Shown: one piece after another, positions 1 through 7,354 of the stretch | Layout of the letters: every line of letters begins with the position of its first letter | Numbering within the stretch: position 1 is the first letter of the stretch | Origin: Acidovorax sp. | GTDB taxonomy: Bacteria; Pseudomonadota; Gammaproteobacteria; Burkholderiales; Burkholderiaceae_C | Length of the DNA stretch: 7,411 nt | Assembly: GCA_011620245.1 (NCBI GenBank) | Contig: WOZN01000342.1 | Span: 1-7,411 of the forward strand | Direction: 5' to 3' | Notes under the pieces: model-generated | Database searches by the model: none | Told to the model about the DNA's origin: nothing | What the model saw: the letters and a program-made list of their open reading frames with translations, nothing else | Translations under genes and position numbers: made by a program

Positions 1-1547
1 TCGTCCATGCCGAAGCGCGTGATCATGTCGCGGGCAATGTCGGTGGCCCGCGCCAGATCGTCCGCAGCGCCGGTGGACAACTCGCCGAACACAAGCTTCT
101 CGGCGGCGCGCCCGCCCAGGAGCACGGCGATCTTGTGTTCCAGGTCGGCGCGCGTCATCAGAAAGCGGTCTTCGGTGGGGCGTTGCAGCGTGTAGCCGAG
201 CGCGCCAATGCCGCGCGGAATGATCGAGATTTTGTGCACGGGGTCGGTGCCCGGCAGCGCCAGCGCCACCAGCGCATGGCCCATCTCGTGATAGGCCACG
301 GTTTCCCGCTCCTTCGGGTTGATAACGCGGTTCTTCTTTTCGAGGCCGGCCACGATGCGCTCGATGGCGGCGGTGAAATCCTGCAGCTCGACGGCCTGCG
401 CCTTGCGCCGGGTCGCGGCCAACGCCGCTTCGTTGACCAGGTTGGCGAGATCGGCACCGGAAAAGCCGGTGGTCAGCGCCGCCACCTGTTCAAGATCGAC
501 CTCGCTGGCGAGCCTGACCTTCTTCACATGCACCTTGAGGATGTCGAGGCGGCCCTTCTTGTCGGGCCGGTCCACCAGCACCTGACGGTCGAAACGGCCG
601 GCGCGCAACAGCGCCTGATCGAGGATTTCCGGCCGGTTGGTGGCGGCGAGGATCATGAGTCCCACCGAGCTGTCGAAACCATCCATTTCGGTGAGCAACT
701 GGTTGAGCGTCTGCTCGCGCTCATCGTGCCCGCCAATCGGCCCGCCGACACCGCGCGCGCGGCCGAGCGCGTCGAGCTCGTCGATGAATATGATGGCCGG
801 GGCCTGACTGCGGGCTTGCTCGAACAGGTCGCGCACGCGCGCCGCGCCCACGCCGACGAACATCTCGACGAATTCCGAACCGGAGATGGAAAAGAACGGC
901 ACACCGGCCTCGCCGGCGACCGCCTTGGCCAAGAGCGTCTTGCCCGTACCCGGCGGGCCCATCAGCAGCACGCCCTTGGGAATCCGCGCCCCCAGGCGGC
1001 CATAATCCTGCGGATTTTTCAGGAAATCGACGATCTCGACCAGTTCGGCCTTGGCTTCGTCCACCCCGGCGACATCCGCGAAGGTGACGCCCGTGTTCTT
1101 CTCCATGAAAACCTTGGCGTGGCTCTTGCCGATGCTCAGGAAACCACCCATGCCCTGCTTTTCGGCAAAGCGGCGAAACAGGAGGAACCAGATGCCGAAG
1201 AACGCCACGGCTGGCAGAATCCACGACAGGACGTCACGCAGCCAGGTGTTTTCCACCACGCGGGCGTAGGGCACGTTGTATTTCGACAGACGATCGGCCA
1301 GCTCGGGTTCGACCCGGGTGGCGACGATGGTGGTCTTGCCCCGGCTGTCGGGCGATTTCAGGCGCCCGGTGACCGTGCGGTCCGACACCAACACTTCGGC
1401 GACGCGCTCTTCGGCCAGCGCTTTCTCGAATTCGCTGTACGGCACGGGCTCGACGGTCTTCGCCGCTTGCCAGTAGTTCTGCAGCAGCAATAGCAGCAGG
1501 AAGGCGACGGCCCAGTAACCGATGTTCCATTGATCTTTTTTTTCCAT
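1..1547 (-). CDS. ftsH: FtsH-family ATP-dependent zinc metalloprotease, C-terminus cut off by the window edge
   Basis: This is a membrane-anchored AAA+ protease that extracts and degrades damaged or short-lived membrane and cytosolic proteins. The minus-strand frame is open from ATG 1547 to the window edge (515 codons), so about 100 residues are missing compared with usual FtsH lengths. Visible in order: first membrane segment near residues 9-27, a periplasmic stretch to about 105, second membrane segment 106-125, Walker A GPPGTGKT at 197-204, pore loop FVGVG from 230, Walker B IIFIDE at 252-257, arginine fingers R315 and R318 in the second region of homology, zinc motif HEMGH at 420-424, and the probable third zinc ligand D497. 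All catalytic residues are present. The start follows GAGGA nine bases upstream. HEMGH replaces the commoner HEAGH, and LLRAGRFD replaces LLRPGRFD. These features suggest a stress-island paralogue rather than the housekeeping copy, which is inference. It lies downstream of hsp20 in the same direction. Confidence 0.96.
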   Translation of the reverse strand, partial: MEKKDQWNIGYWAVAFLLLLLLQNYWQAAKTVEPVPYSEFEKALAEERVAEVLVSDRTVTGRLKSPDSRGKTTIVATRVEPELADRLSKYNVPYARVVENTWLRDVLSWILPAVAFFGIWFLLFRRFAEKQGMGGFLSIGKSHAKVFMEKNTGVTFADVAGVDEAKAELVEIVDFLKNPQDYGRLGARIPKGVLLMGPPGTGKTLLAKAVAGEAGVPFFSISGSEFVEMFVGVGAARVRDLFEQARSQAPAIIFIDELDALGRARGVGGPIGGHDEREQTLNQLLTEMDGFDSSVGLMILAATNRPEILDQALLRAGRFDRQVLVDRPDKKGRLDILKVHVKKVRLASEVDLEQVAALTTGFSGADLANLVNEAALAATRRKAQAVELQDFTAAIERIVAGLEKKNRVINPKERETVAYHEMGHALVALALPGTDPVHKISIIPRGIGALGYTLQRPTEDRFLMTRADLEHKIAVLLGGRAAEKLVFGELSTGAADDLARATDIARDMITRFGMD

Positions 1548-1620
1548 GACCAGTGTTCCTCGAAGTGCCGGGTTGGCCGCAGACTTGGCATTGTTTCCCT
1601 GCCTTGCTGGCGCTCCTTGG

Positions 1621-1662
1621 GTCATTGCGATGACGAGGTGACGCATGCCGCGGCACCTCGTC
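1621..1662 (-). other. Stem-loop between hsp20 and ftsH
   Basis: A perfect 9-bp inverted repeat, GACGAGGTG (1632-1640) and CACCTCGTC (1654-1662), surrounds a 13-base loop containing the palindrome GCATGC. It lies 42 bases after the hsp20 stop in the direction of transcription. No T-run follows on the minus strand, so it is not a canonical intrinsic terminator. A smaller hairpin, GTCAT-TGCG-ATGAC (1621-1634), overlaps its far arm and could compete with it. A plausible role is to protect the hsp20 transcript 3' end or to set the hsp20:ftsH ratio within a shared transcript. That role is inference; the repeat is plain in the sequence. Confidence 0.55.
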
Positions 1663-1703
1663 TCTTGCTTGGTCGTCGTGGCGACCGCAATGGAATACCC
1701 GGG

Positions 1704-2273
1704 TTAGCTTTCAATCGGAATCGAACGGCCATGCACCGGCGCACTCGTTTCGCGCTTGTCCATGGTGATCGTGAGCACCCCGTTTTTGAAAACGGCCTTG
1801 ATCGAATCCTGGTCGGCATCGTCAGGCAGGTTCAGGGCGCGCTGGAAGCTGCCGTAGGAGCGTTCCACCCGATGAAAGCCGCCTTCATCCTTTTCCTGCT
1901 CCTGGCGCTTTTCACCGCGTACCACCAGAACATCATCGTCGAGCGTAATCTGAATGTCCTTTTCCTCGACTCCGGGAACTTCCAAGGAGATTTTGTACTG
2001 CTTGTCGGTTTCCTGAATATCCAGCGCCGGCTTCAGCATGCCTGGCCATTCGGACGGCAAGCGCGGCATGGCAAGCGCCGGAAAACCAGATCCACGAAAC
2101 GCATCATCAAACAGGCGATCGATCTCGCGATGCAGTTGCAAGATCGGGCTGACCGGCCCGCTACTCTCCTGCAAGTCATAGCGCTGTATCGGCAGCGAAG
2201 GTGCTGTTTGCCGCTCTTCCTGTTCCTTCTTGAACCAGTTCGAGGGAGCCCATTTCTTGAGATTAAGATTCAT
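1704..2273 (-). CDS. hsp20: Small heat-shock protein, Hsp20/alpha-crystallin family
   Basis: This is an ATP-independent holding chaperone that binds unfolding proteins in the cytoplasm and keeps them soluble for refolding or degradation. The product has 189 residues. A charged N-terminal arm (1-80) with tryptophans at 8 and 13 precedes the alpha-crystallin domain (about 81-174). That domain shows LEVPGV near 97-102 and the family signature NGVLTI at 164-169. The C-terminal tail ends in an I-x-I motif (I185-P-I187), which docks into neighbouring subunits in sHsp oligomers. Start 2273 is chosen because AAGGAA sits seven bases upstream; an in-frame GTG at 2345 would add 24 residues but has no ribosome site. 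It is the first gene of a probable hsp20-ftsH unit. By eye its third codon positions are more AT-rich than those of ftsH or the icd genes (GAT, GAA, ATT are frequent). I found no convincing sigma-32 promoter. Confidence 0.95.
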   Translation of the reverse strand: MNLNLKKWAPSNWFKKEQEERQTAPSLPIQRYDLQESSGPVSPILQLHREIDRLFDDAFRGSGFPALAMPRLPSEWPGMLKPALDIQETDKQYKISLEVPGVEEKDIQITLDDDVLVVRGEKRQEQEKDEGGFHRVERSYGSFQRALNLPDDADQDSIKAVFKNGVLTITMDKRETSAPVHGRSIPIES

Positions 2274-2280
2274 ATCACAT

Positions 2281-2340
2281 TTCCTTAAGTTGAAGAACCA
2301 TTCAATCCGTTTGCCTGCTGCGACGGACATTGCTACAGGC
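2281..2340 (-). promoter_or_regulatory. hsp20 leader with ribosome site in a weak hairpin; possible RNA thermometer
   Basis: On the minus strand the ribosome-binding sequence AAGGAA (2286-2281) can pair with TTCTT (2297-2293) across a six-base loop, giving about five pairs including one G-U. Just upstream, GCCTGTAGC (2340-2332) and GCAGCAGGC (2321-2313) form a second hairpin with one G-U pair and one A/A mismatch. A stable hairpin followed by a weak one that covers the ribosome site is the general plan of thermosensor leaders on small heat-shock genes. I do not see a clear ROSE or fourU consensus, so this is a structural suggestion only. Confidence 0.28.
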
Positions 2341-2557
2341 GACACGGCATGTTTGGCTGATTTCTACTGCTTACGTCTTTGTTGCATCACCTCCTTCTTT
2401 GTCCCTCCTTGCGTCTGCCCGGCAATCCAGCGATTTATTTCGCTGTGACAAAACCGCCCCATTTTGGAAGTGCCAGTGAACGCCAGCATTCAACGTCACT
2501 CAGCGTGTAGTTGAATTCCTGGTCCTGAGCCTGAGCCGTGGCATGACCTCCAAAGAT

Positions 2558-2585
2558 TGGAGCCATGGAGTGTGCCATGGCTCAA
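2558..2585. repeat. Inverted repeat joined to the tandem array
   Basis: AGCCATGG (2561-2568) and CCATGGCT (2575-2582) form a perfect 8-bp dyad around AGTGTG, extended to nine pairs by G2560-C2583. The right arm is the first tandem unit plus two bases, and the left arm (ATTGGAGCCATGG) is the reverse complement of that unit with one inserted G. In effect it is a fifth, inverted copy of the repeat. Confidence 0.7.
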
Positions 2586-2624
2586 TTCATAGCTCAATTC
2601 ATGGCTCAATTCATGGCTCAAATC
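2577..2624. repeat. Four tandem copies of a 12-bp unit (ATGGCTCAATTC)
   Basis: Four contiguous copies occupy 2577-2588, 2589-2600, 2601-2612 and 2613-2624. Copies 1 and 3 are identical; copy 2 has A for G at its third base position (ATAGCTC) and copy 4 has A for T (CAAATC). Twelve is a multiple of three, so minus-strand frames stay open through it and give a Leu-Ser-His-Glu periodicity, but the host ORF starts inside icd and crosses its terminator, so it is not credible as a gene. The array lies between the icd terminator and the hsp20 leader. Its role is unknown; replication slippage or a binding-site cluster are both possible. Confidence 0.9.
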
Positions 2625-2653
2625 GGCCCGGATGGTAGCGGACACAAGAAGAC

Positions 2654-2688
2654 AAAAACCCCCAGTGCTTTCAAGGCACAGGGGGTTT
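2654..2688 (-). terminator. Intrinsic terminator of icd
   Basis: On the minus strand AAACCCCC and GTGC pair with GCAC and GGGGGTTT around a short loop, with a single mismatch (A2664/A2680). The stem is followed by TTTTTG. It begins 34 bases after the icd stop codon. The reverse orientation ends in TTTGTTG, so weak bidirectional activity is possible, but no plus-strand gene needs it. Confidence 0.88.
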
Positions 2689-2721
2689 GTTGTGGACGCA
2701 TGCGGTTGTATGCGGATTACT

Positions 2722-3981
2722 TCACATATGGTCAATCATGACCTGCCCAAAGCCCGAGCAGCTCACCTGCTTGGCACCGTCCATCAGGCGGGCGAAGTCG
2801 TAAGTCACGTTCTTGCTGGCAATCGACCTTTTCATCGAACTGATGATGAGGTCGGCGGCTTCCACCCAGCCCATGTGCCGCAGCATCATCTCGGCCGAGA
2901 GGATTTCGGAGCCAGGGTTCACATAGTCCTTGCCCGCGTATTTGGGCGCCGTGCCGTGCGTGGCCTCGAACATGGCGATGGTGTCGGACAGGTTGGCTCC
3001 CGGGGCAATGCCGATGCCGCCCACTTGCGCAGCCAGGGCGTCAGAGACATAGTCGCCGTTCAGGTTGAGCGTGGCGATCACCGAATATTCGGCGGGGCGC
3101 AGCAAGATTTGCTGCAGGAACGCATCGGCAATGCTGTCCTTGACGACGATGTCATTGCCCGTCCTGGGGTTCTTGAACTTCATCCAGGGGCCGCCGTCGA
3201 TCAGCTCGGCGCCAAACTCCTTGGCCGCCAGGCCGTAGGCCCAGTCACGAAAGCCCCCTTCGGTGAACTTCATGATGTTGCCCTTGTGCACGATGGTCAC
3301 GCTGGGCTTGTCGTTGTCGATGGCGTACTGGATGGCCTTGCGCACCAGGCGCTCGGTGCCTTCGCGCGAGACGGGCTTGATGCCGATGGCGGAGGTGGCG
3401 GGAAAGCGGATCTTCTTGACGCCGAATTCGCCCTGCAGGATCTTGATGAGCTTCCTGGCCTGGTCGGATTCGGCTTCGAATTCGATGCCCGCGTAGATGT
3501 CTTCCGAGTTCTCGCGGAAGATGACCATGTTGGTCTTGTGCGGTTCTTTCAGGGGCGATGGCACGCCGTCGAAATACTGGATGGGGCGCAGGCAGACGTA
3601 GAGGTCGAGTTCCTGGCGCAGGGCCACGTTGAGCGAGCGGATGCCACCACCCACGGGCGTCGTCAGCGGGCCCTTGATGGAAACCACATAGTCCTTGATG
3701 GCATGCAGGGTTTCTTCGGGCAGCCACACATCGGGGCCATACAACTTGGTGGATTTTTCACCGGCATAGACTTCCATCCAGTGGATCTTCTTCTTGCCGC
3801 CGTAGGCCTTGGCCACGGCTGCATCCACCACCTTGAGCATCACGGGGGTGATGTCGGCGCCGGTGCCATCGCCCTCGATGAAGGGAATGATCGGCTGGTC
3901 CGGCACGTTCAGGGACATGTCGGCATTGATGGTGATTTTCTGGCCTTCGGCAGGCACTTTGATGTGTTGGTAGCTGGTCAT
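2722..3981 (-). CDS. icd: Isocitrate dehydrogenase, NADP-dependent, homodimeric (E. coli type)
   Basis: The enzyme converts isocitrate and NADP+ to 2-oxoglutarate, CO2 and NADPH in the TCA cycle (cytoplasm). The product has 419 residues, close to the 416 of E. coli Icd. Substrate residues are present: S116, N118 and R122 within [10 protein letters not shown]132, Y163 and K233, with metal-binding D310 and D314. K347-Y348 in GTAPKYAG plus Y394 and R398 in VTYDFARLM match the E. coli residues that select NADP over NAD. S116 aligns with E. coli S113, the AceK phosphorylation site, so reversible inactivation at the glyoxylate branch is possible if the genome has aceK. The start at 3981 has GGAGA eight bases upstream and matches the family start. 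The frame stays open to 4269, but that extension crosses the terminator of the upstream gene. A terminator follows the stop. It lies in tandem with the monomeric isoenzyme. Confidence 0.98.
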   Translation of the reverse strand: MTSYQHIKVPAEGQKITINADMSLNVPDQPIIPFIEGDGTGADITPVMLKVVDAAVAKAYGGKKKIHWMEVYAGEKSTKLYGPDVWLPEETLHAIKDYVVSIKGPLTTPVGGGIRSLNVALRQELDLYVCLRPIQYFDGVPSPLKEPHKTNMVIFRENSEDIYAGIEFEAESDQARKLIKILQGEFGVKKIRFPATSAIGIKPVSREGTERLVRKAIQYAIDNDKPSVTIVHKGNIMKFTEGGFRDWAYGLAAKEFGAELIDGGPWMKFKNPRTGNDIVVKDSIADAFLQQILLRPAEYSVIATLNLNGDYVSDALAAQVGGIGIAPGANLSDTIAMFEATHGTAPKYAGKDYVNPGSEILSAEMMLRHMGWVEAADLIISSMKRSIASKNVTYDFARLMDGAKQVSCSGFGQVMIDHM

Positions 3982-4012
3982 GACAGGAGTCTCCGGTGGG
4001 ATATTGAAATGC

Positions 4013-4041
4013 ACTACAGCGGGTTTTGAAAAATCCGTAAA
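4013..4041 (-). promoter_or_regulatory. Candidate sigma-70 promoter of icd
   Basis: On the minus strand TTTACG (4041-4036) and TGTAGT (4018-4013) are separated by exactly 17 bases, and each matches four of six consensus positions. Transcription would start near 4006, leaving a leader of about 25 bases that includes the ribosome site. The position fits, because it lies between the terminator of the monomeric dehydrogenase and the icd start. The call rests on visual matching only. Confidence 0.35.
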
Positions 4042-4183
4042 ACGTTTGAATTTTAGCGGCTCCACTGCGCTTCTGGCCGCGGCTTCTGCCGGGCGCAGAC
4101 CTTCGGTCCTCACGTCACTGCAGGGACGCGCCAGCGCCCTGCAAGCCGAAGCCACCCGATCACGCAAAGGGTCATCCGCCAAG

Positions 4184-4222
4184 AAAAATGCCGCGCTGCA
4201 GGCCTGGGCCCGCAGCGCAGCA
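4184..4222 (-). terminator. Intrinsic terminator of the monomeric isocitrate dehydrogenase
   Basis: On the minus strand TGCTGCGCTGC (4222-4212) pairs with GCAGCGCGGCA (4199-4189): 11 pairs with one G-U, around a 12-base loop. Five T follow immediately (4188-4184). It begins 53 bases after the stop codon at 4276 and lies upstream of the candidate icd promoter. The two dehydrogenase genes are therefore likely to be separate transcription units although they are tandem and less than 300 bases apart. Confidence 0.85.
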
Positions 4223-4275
4223 ATGCGGCTTACCTGCTGTGGCTGCCCCGGATCAGGGGCGGCCTCCATCTGTTG

Positions 4276-6513
<2,238 letters not shown>

Positions 6514-6516
6514 CGC

Positions 6517-6588
6517 TTACTTCAAGAAATGGCTGAAAAAAACTACCGGATGGTGGCCCAGCCGGTAGCAGTGATCGAACCGCACCAT
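6517..6588 (-). CDS. Possible leader peptide ORF overlapping the attenuator hairpin
   Basis: A 23-codon ORF runs from ATG 6588 to a TAA at 6519-6517, three bases before and in frame with the dehydrogenase ATG. It encodes MVRFDHCYRLGHHPVV and then a Phe-rich tail ending LK. It spans the whole terminator hairpin and the T-run, so a translating ribosome would melt the hairpin, and its stop would place a ribosome at the next start. The upstream sequence AAGAAAG is only a weak ribosome site. Four His and four Phe codons are scattered, not clustered as in amino-acid leader peptides. I do not recognise the peptide; an ORF this short could occur by chance. Confidence 0.28.
   Translation of the reverse strand: MVRFDHCYRLGHHPVVFFSHFLK
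6536..6568 (-). terminator. Terminator-like hairpin in the leader of the monomeric dehydrogenase; candidate attenuator
   Basis: On the minus strand CTACCGG (6568-6562) pairs perfectly with CCGGTAG (6549-6543). Inside, after one mismatch, TGG pairs with CCA around a four-base loop, giving ten pairs. Seven T follow directly (6542-6536). It has every feature of an intrinsic terminator, yet it ends 22 bases before the start codon at 6513, and no minus-strand gene lies immediately upstream because the neighbour is on the plus strand. The A-run precedes the stem on the plus strand, so it cannot serve that strand. The simplest reading is premature termination (attenuation) of the leader transcript. 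Confidence 0.72.
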
Positions 6589-6618
6589 TGTGCTTTCTTG
6601 CGCCGGGCCCAGGCCGGC

Positions 6619-6650
6619 AATTTTGCAATGGAATATCGCAATGCGAAATT
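6619..6650. promoter_or_regulatory. Dyad in the divergent control region; candidate operator and promoter
   Basis: AATTTTGC (6619-6626) and GCGAAATT (6643-6650) form an outer dyad with one mismatch. Inside it, TCGCAATGCGA (6636-6646) is a perfect palindrome around one base, and GCAATG occurs twice (6625-6630, 6638-6643). On the minus strand TGCGATATT gives a possible extended -10 box (GATATT, 6637-6632) overlapping the palindrome. Transcription from it would begin near 6625 and carry a leader of about 110 bases with the hairpin described at 6536-6568. TCGCA-N-TGCGA resembles operators of IclR-type regulators in related genera as I recall them; this assignment is weak. Confidence 0.3.
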
Positions 6651-6765
6651 ACGACCTTGAAACAGCGCAATTTTTTTGCTCCAGCCCCTGCAGGATTCCC
6701 CGGCAACGCCTGCGAAGCGCTATGGTTACCCTTGGCTCGAGTTCGCAACCGCTGAAAACCTGCCC

Positions 6766-7263
6766 ATGACAACGATGTACTCCACTTCCCGCCGTTTTTC
6801 CCGACGCGCCGCCTCGGCGCTTGCACCCCTGGTGGCCACTGTGCTGGCCTTGTGGGCCACCGCCACACCCGCCCAGGACGGGCCACAACTGGCGCTGCAG
6901 CGCGTCGAGCTGACCGCTGGCATGCACCGCATCGACGCCCAGGTGGCACAGACGCCGCAAGAGCGCCAGACCGGCCTGATGTATCGCCAGGAGATGCCGG
7001 CCCACGAAGGCATGCTGTTCATATTCGACCAGCCCGGCGTGCAATGCTTCTGGATGAAGAACACCTTGCTGCCGCTGACCGCGGCGTTTGTGGCCGACGA
7101 CGGCACCATCGTCAACCTGGCCGACATGAAGCCCCAGACGACCGATTCGCATTGCTCGGCCAGGCCCGTGCGCTACGTGCTGGAGATGAACCAGGGATGG
7201 TTTGGCAAGAAGGGCATCAAGGCCGGTTTCAGGCTCGGCGGAACCCCTTTCTCGCGGCATTGA
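6766..7263 (+). CDS. Exported DUF192 (UPF0127) family protein
   Basis: This is a conserved protein of unknown function, probably periplasmic. The product has 165 residues. The N-terminus is a typical signal peptide: arginine-rich start (RRFSRR, 9-14), a hydrophobic core of Ala, Leu and Val near 15-32, and a likely cleavage site after TATPA (residue 36). The mature part shows the DUF192 hallmarks QTGLMYR (68-74), MLFIF (83-87), FWMKNT (95-100) followed by a hydrophobic strand and DDG, and VRYVLEMNQGWF (135-146). Cysteines occur at 94 and 130. Start 6766 is preferred because it places the signal peptide correctly; no good ribosome site precedes it, and ATG 6775 is an alternative. A TTG-initiated frame from 6676 would bury the signal and is unlikely. 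It is divergent from the monomeric dehydrogenase, and the space between could hold a shared control region. Confidence 0.92.
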   Translation: MTTMYSTSRRFSRRAASALAPLVATVLALWATATPAQDGPQLALQRVELTAGMHRIDAQVAQTPQERQTGLMYRQEMPAHEGMLFIFDQPGVQCFWMKNTLLPLTAAFVADDGTIVNLADMKPQTTDSHCSARPVRYVLEMNQGWFGKKGIKAGFRLGGTPFSRH

Positions 7264-7274
7264 TGCATCACGCT

Positions 7275-7324
7275 TTGCTATTATTTATGCAGCTATAGGT
7301 GCTTTGCGGCAAAGCGCTGCATGC
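7275..7324. repeat. Intergenic interspersed repeat of the Comamonadaceae type
   Basis: The stretch begins TTGCTATTATTTATGCAGCT and ends in the hairpin GCTTTG-CGG-CAAAGC (7301-7315) followed by GCTGCATGCC. From memory it matches the frequent intergenic element of Acidovorax, Rhodoferax and relatives, which reads roughly TTGCTATTA, AGCTGCTA, then a GCGCTT/AAGCGC dyad. It lies 11 bases after the DUF192 stop, the usual location for such elements, and may act as a transcript 3' end. The match was not computed. Confidence 0.55.
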
Positions 7325-7330
7325 CAGAAA

Positions 7331-7354
7331 ACACAAACGGCCCGCGAGGGCCGT
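7331..7354 (-). terminator. Intrinsic terminator pointing left, for a convergent gene beyond the right edge
   Basis: ACGGCCC (7337-7343) and GGGCCGT (7348-7354) form a perfect 7-bp stem with a four-base loop, GCGA on the plus strand. On the minus strand it is followed by TTTGTGTTTT, a fair U-rich tract; on the plus strand only CCGGGTTTC follows. It therefore best serves a minus-strand gene entering from the right, whose stop could be the TGA at 7397-7395 (preceded by codons Ala-Asn-Phe-Ala). Only 16 bases of that gene would be in view, so I do not call it. Confidence 0.65.

Larger units (their letters stand above)
2274..2721. other. 448-base spacer between hsp20 and icd
   Basis: This stretch has lower GC than its flanks and no recognisable gene. 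From right to left it holds the icd terminator, a 12-bp tandem repeat with an inverted arm, overlapping short inverted repeats including CTCCAA-AGA-TTGGAG (2548-2562), an unrecognised 47-codon minus-strand ORF (2435-2578), a small hairpin AGCGA/TCGCT (2429-2444), an orphan Shine-Dalgarno sequence AAGGAGGTG (2396-2388), and the hsp20 leader. A promoter for hsp20 must lie here, but I could not pick one: TTGTCA near the small hairpin resembles a -35 box but lacks a good -10 partner. The spacer may mark the edge of an inserted hsp20-ftsH cassette. Confidence 0.6.

Noticed and set aside
135..1493. Plus-strand ORF of 452 codons opposite ftsH
   Set aside because: It is an antisense shadow of a gene with complete FtsH motifs, and its composition (His, Arg, Gln rich) fits no protein I recognise.
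2386..2400. Plus-strand ATCACCTCCTTCT resembling the 3' end of 16S rRNA
   Set aside because: Only about 13 bases match and nothing upstream resembles rRNA; it is the complement of a strong Shine-Dalgarno sequence.
2454..2466. CCCCATTTT as a heat-shock sigma-32 -10 box
   Set aside because: It is on the plus strand, pointing away from hsp20, and no CTTGAA-like -35 lies 13-16 bases upstream.
2461..2490. TGGCAC on the minus strand as a sigma-54 -24 box
   Set aside because: There is no GC at the required -12 distance.
2496..2735. Minus-strand ORF of 79 codons with a Leu-Ser-His-Glu repeat
   Set aside because: The ATG lies inside the end of icd and the frame crosses the icd terminator; the peptide repeat only reflects the 12-bp DNA array.
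2632..4029. Plus-strand ORF of 465 codons opposite icd
   Set aside because: It is an antisense shadow that also runs through the icd terminator and the icd ribosome site.
3982..4269. N-terminal extension of icd by 96 codons in the same frame
   Set aside because: It is not part of the known enzyme, would cross the upstream terminator, and the ATG at 3981 has a good ribosome site and the family-type N-terminus.
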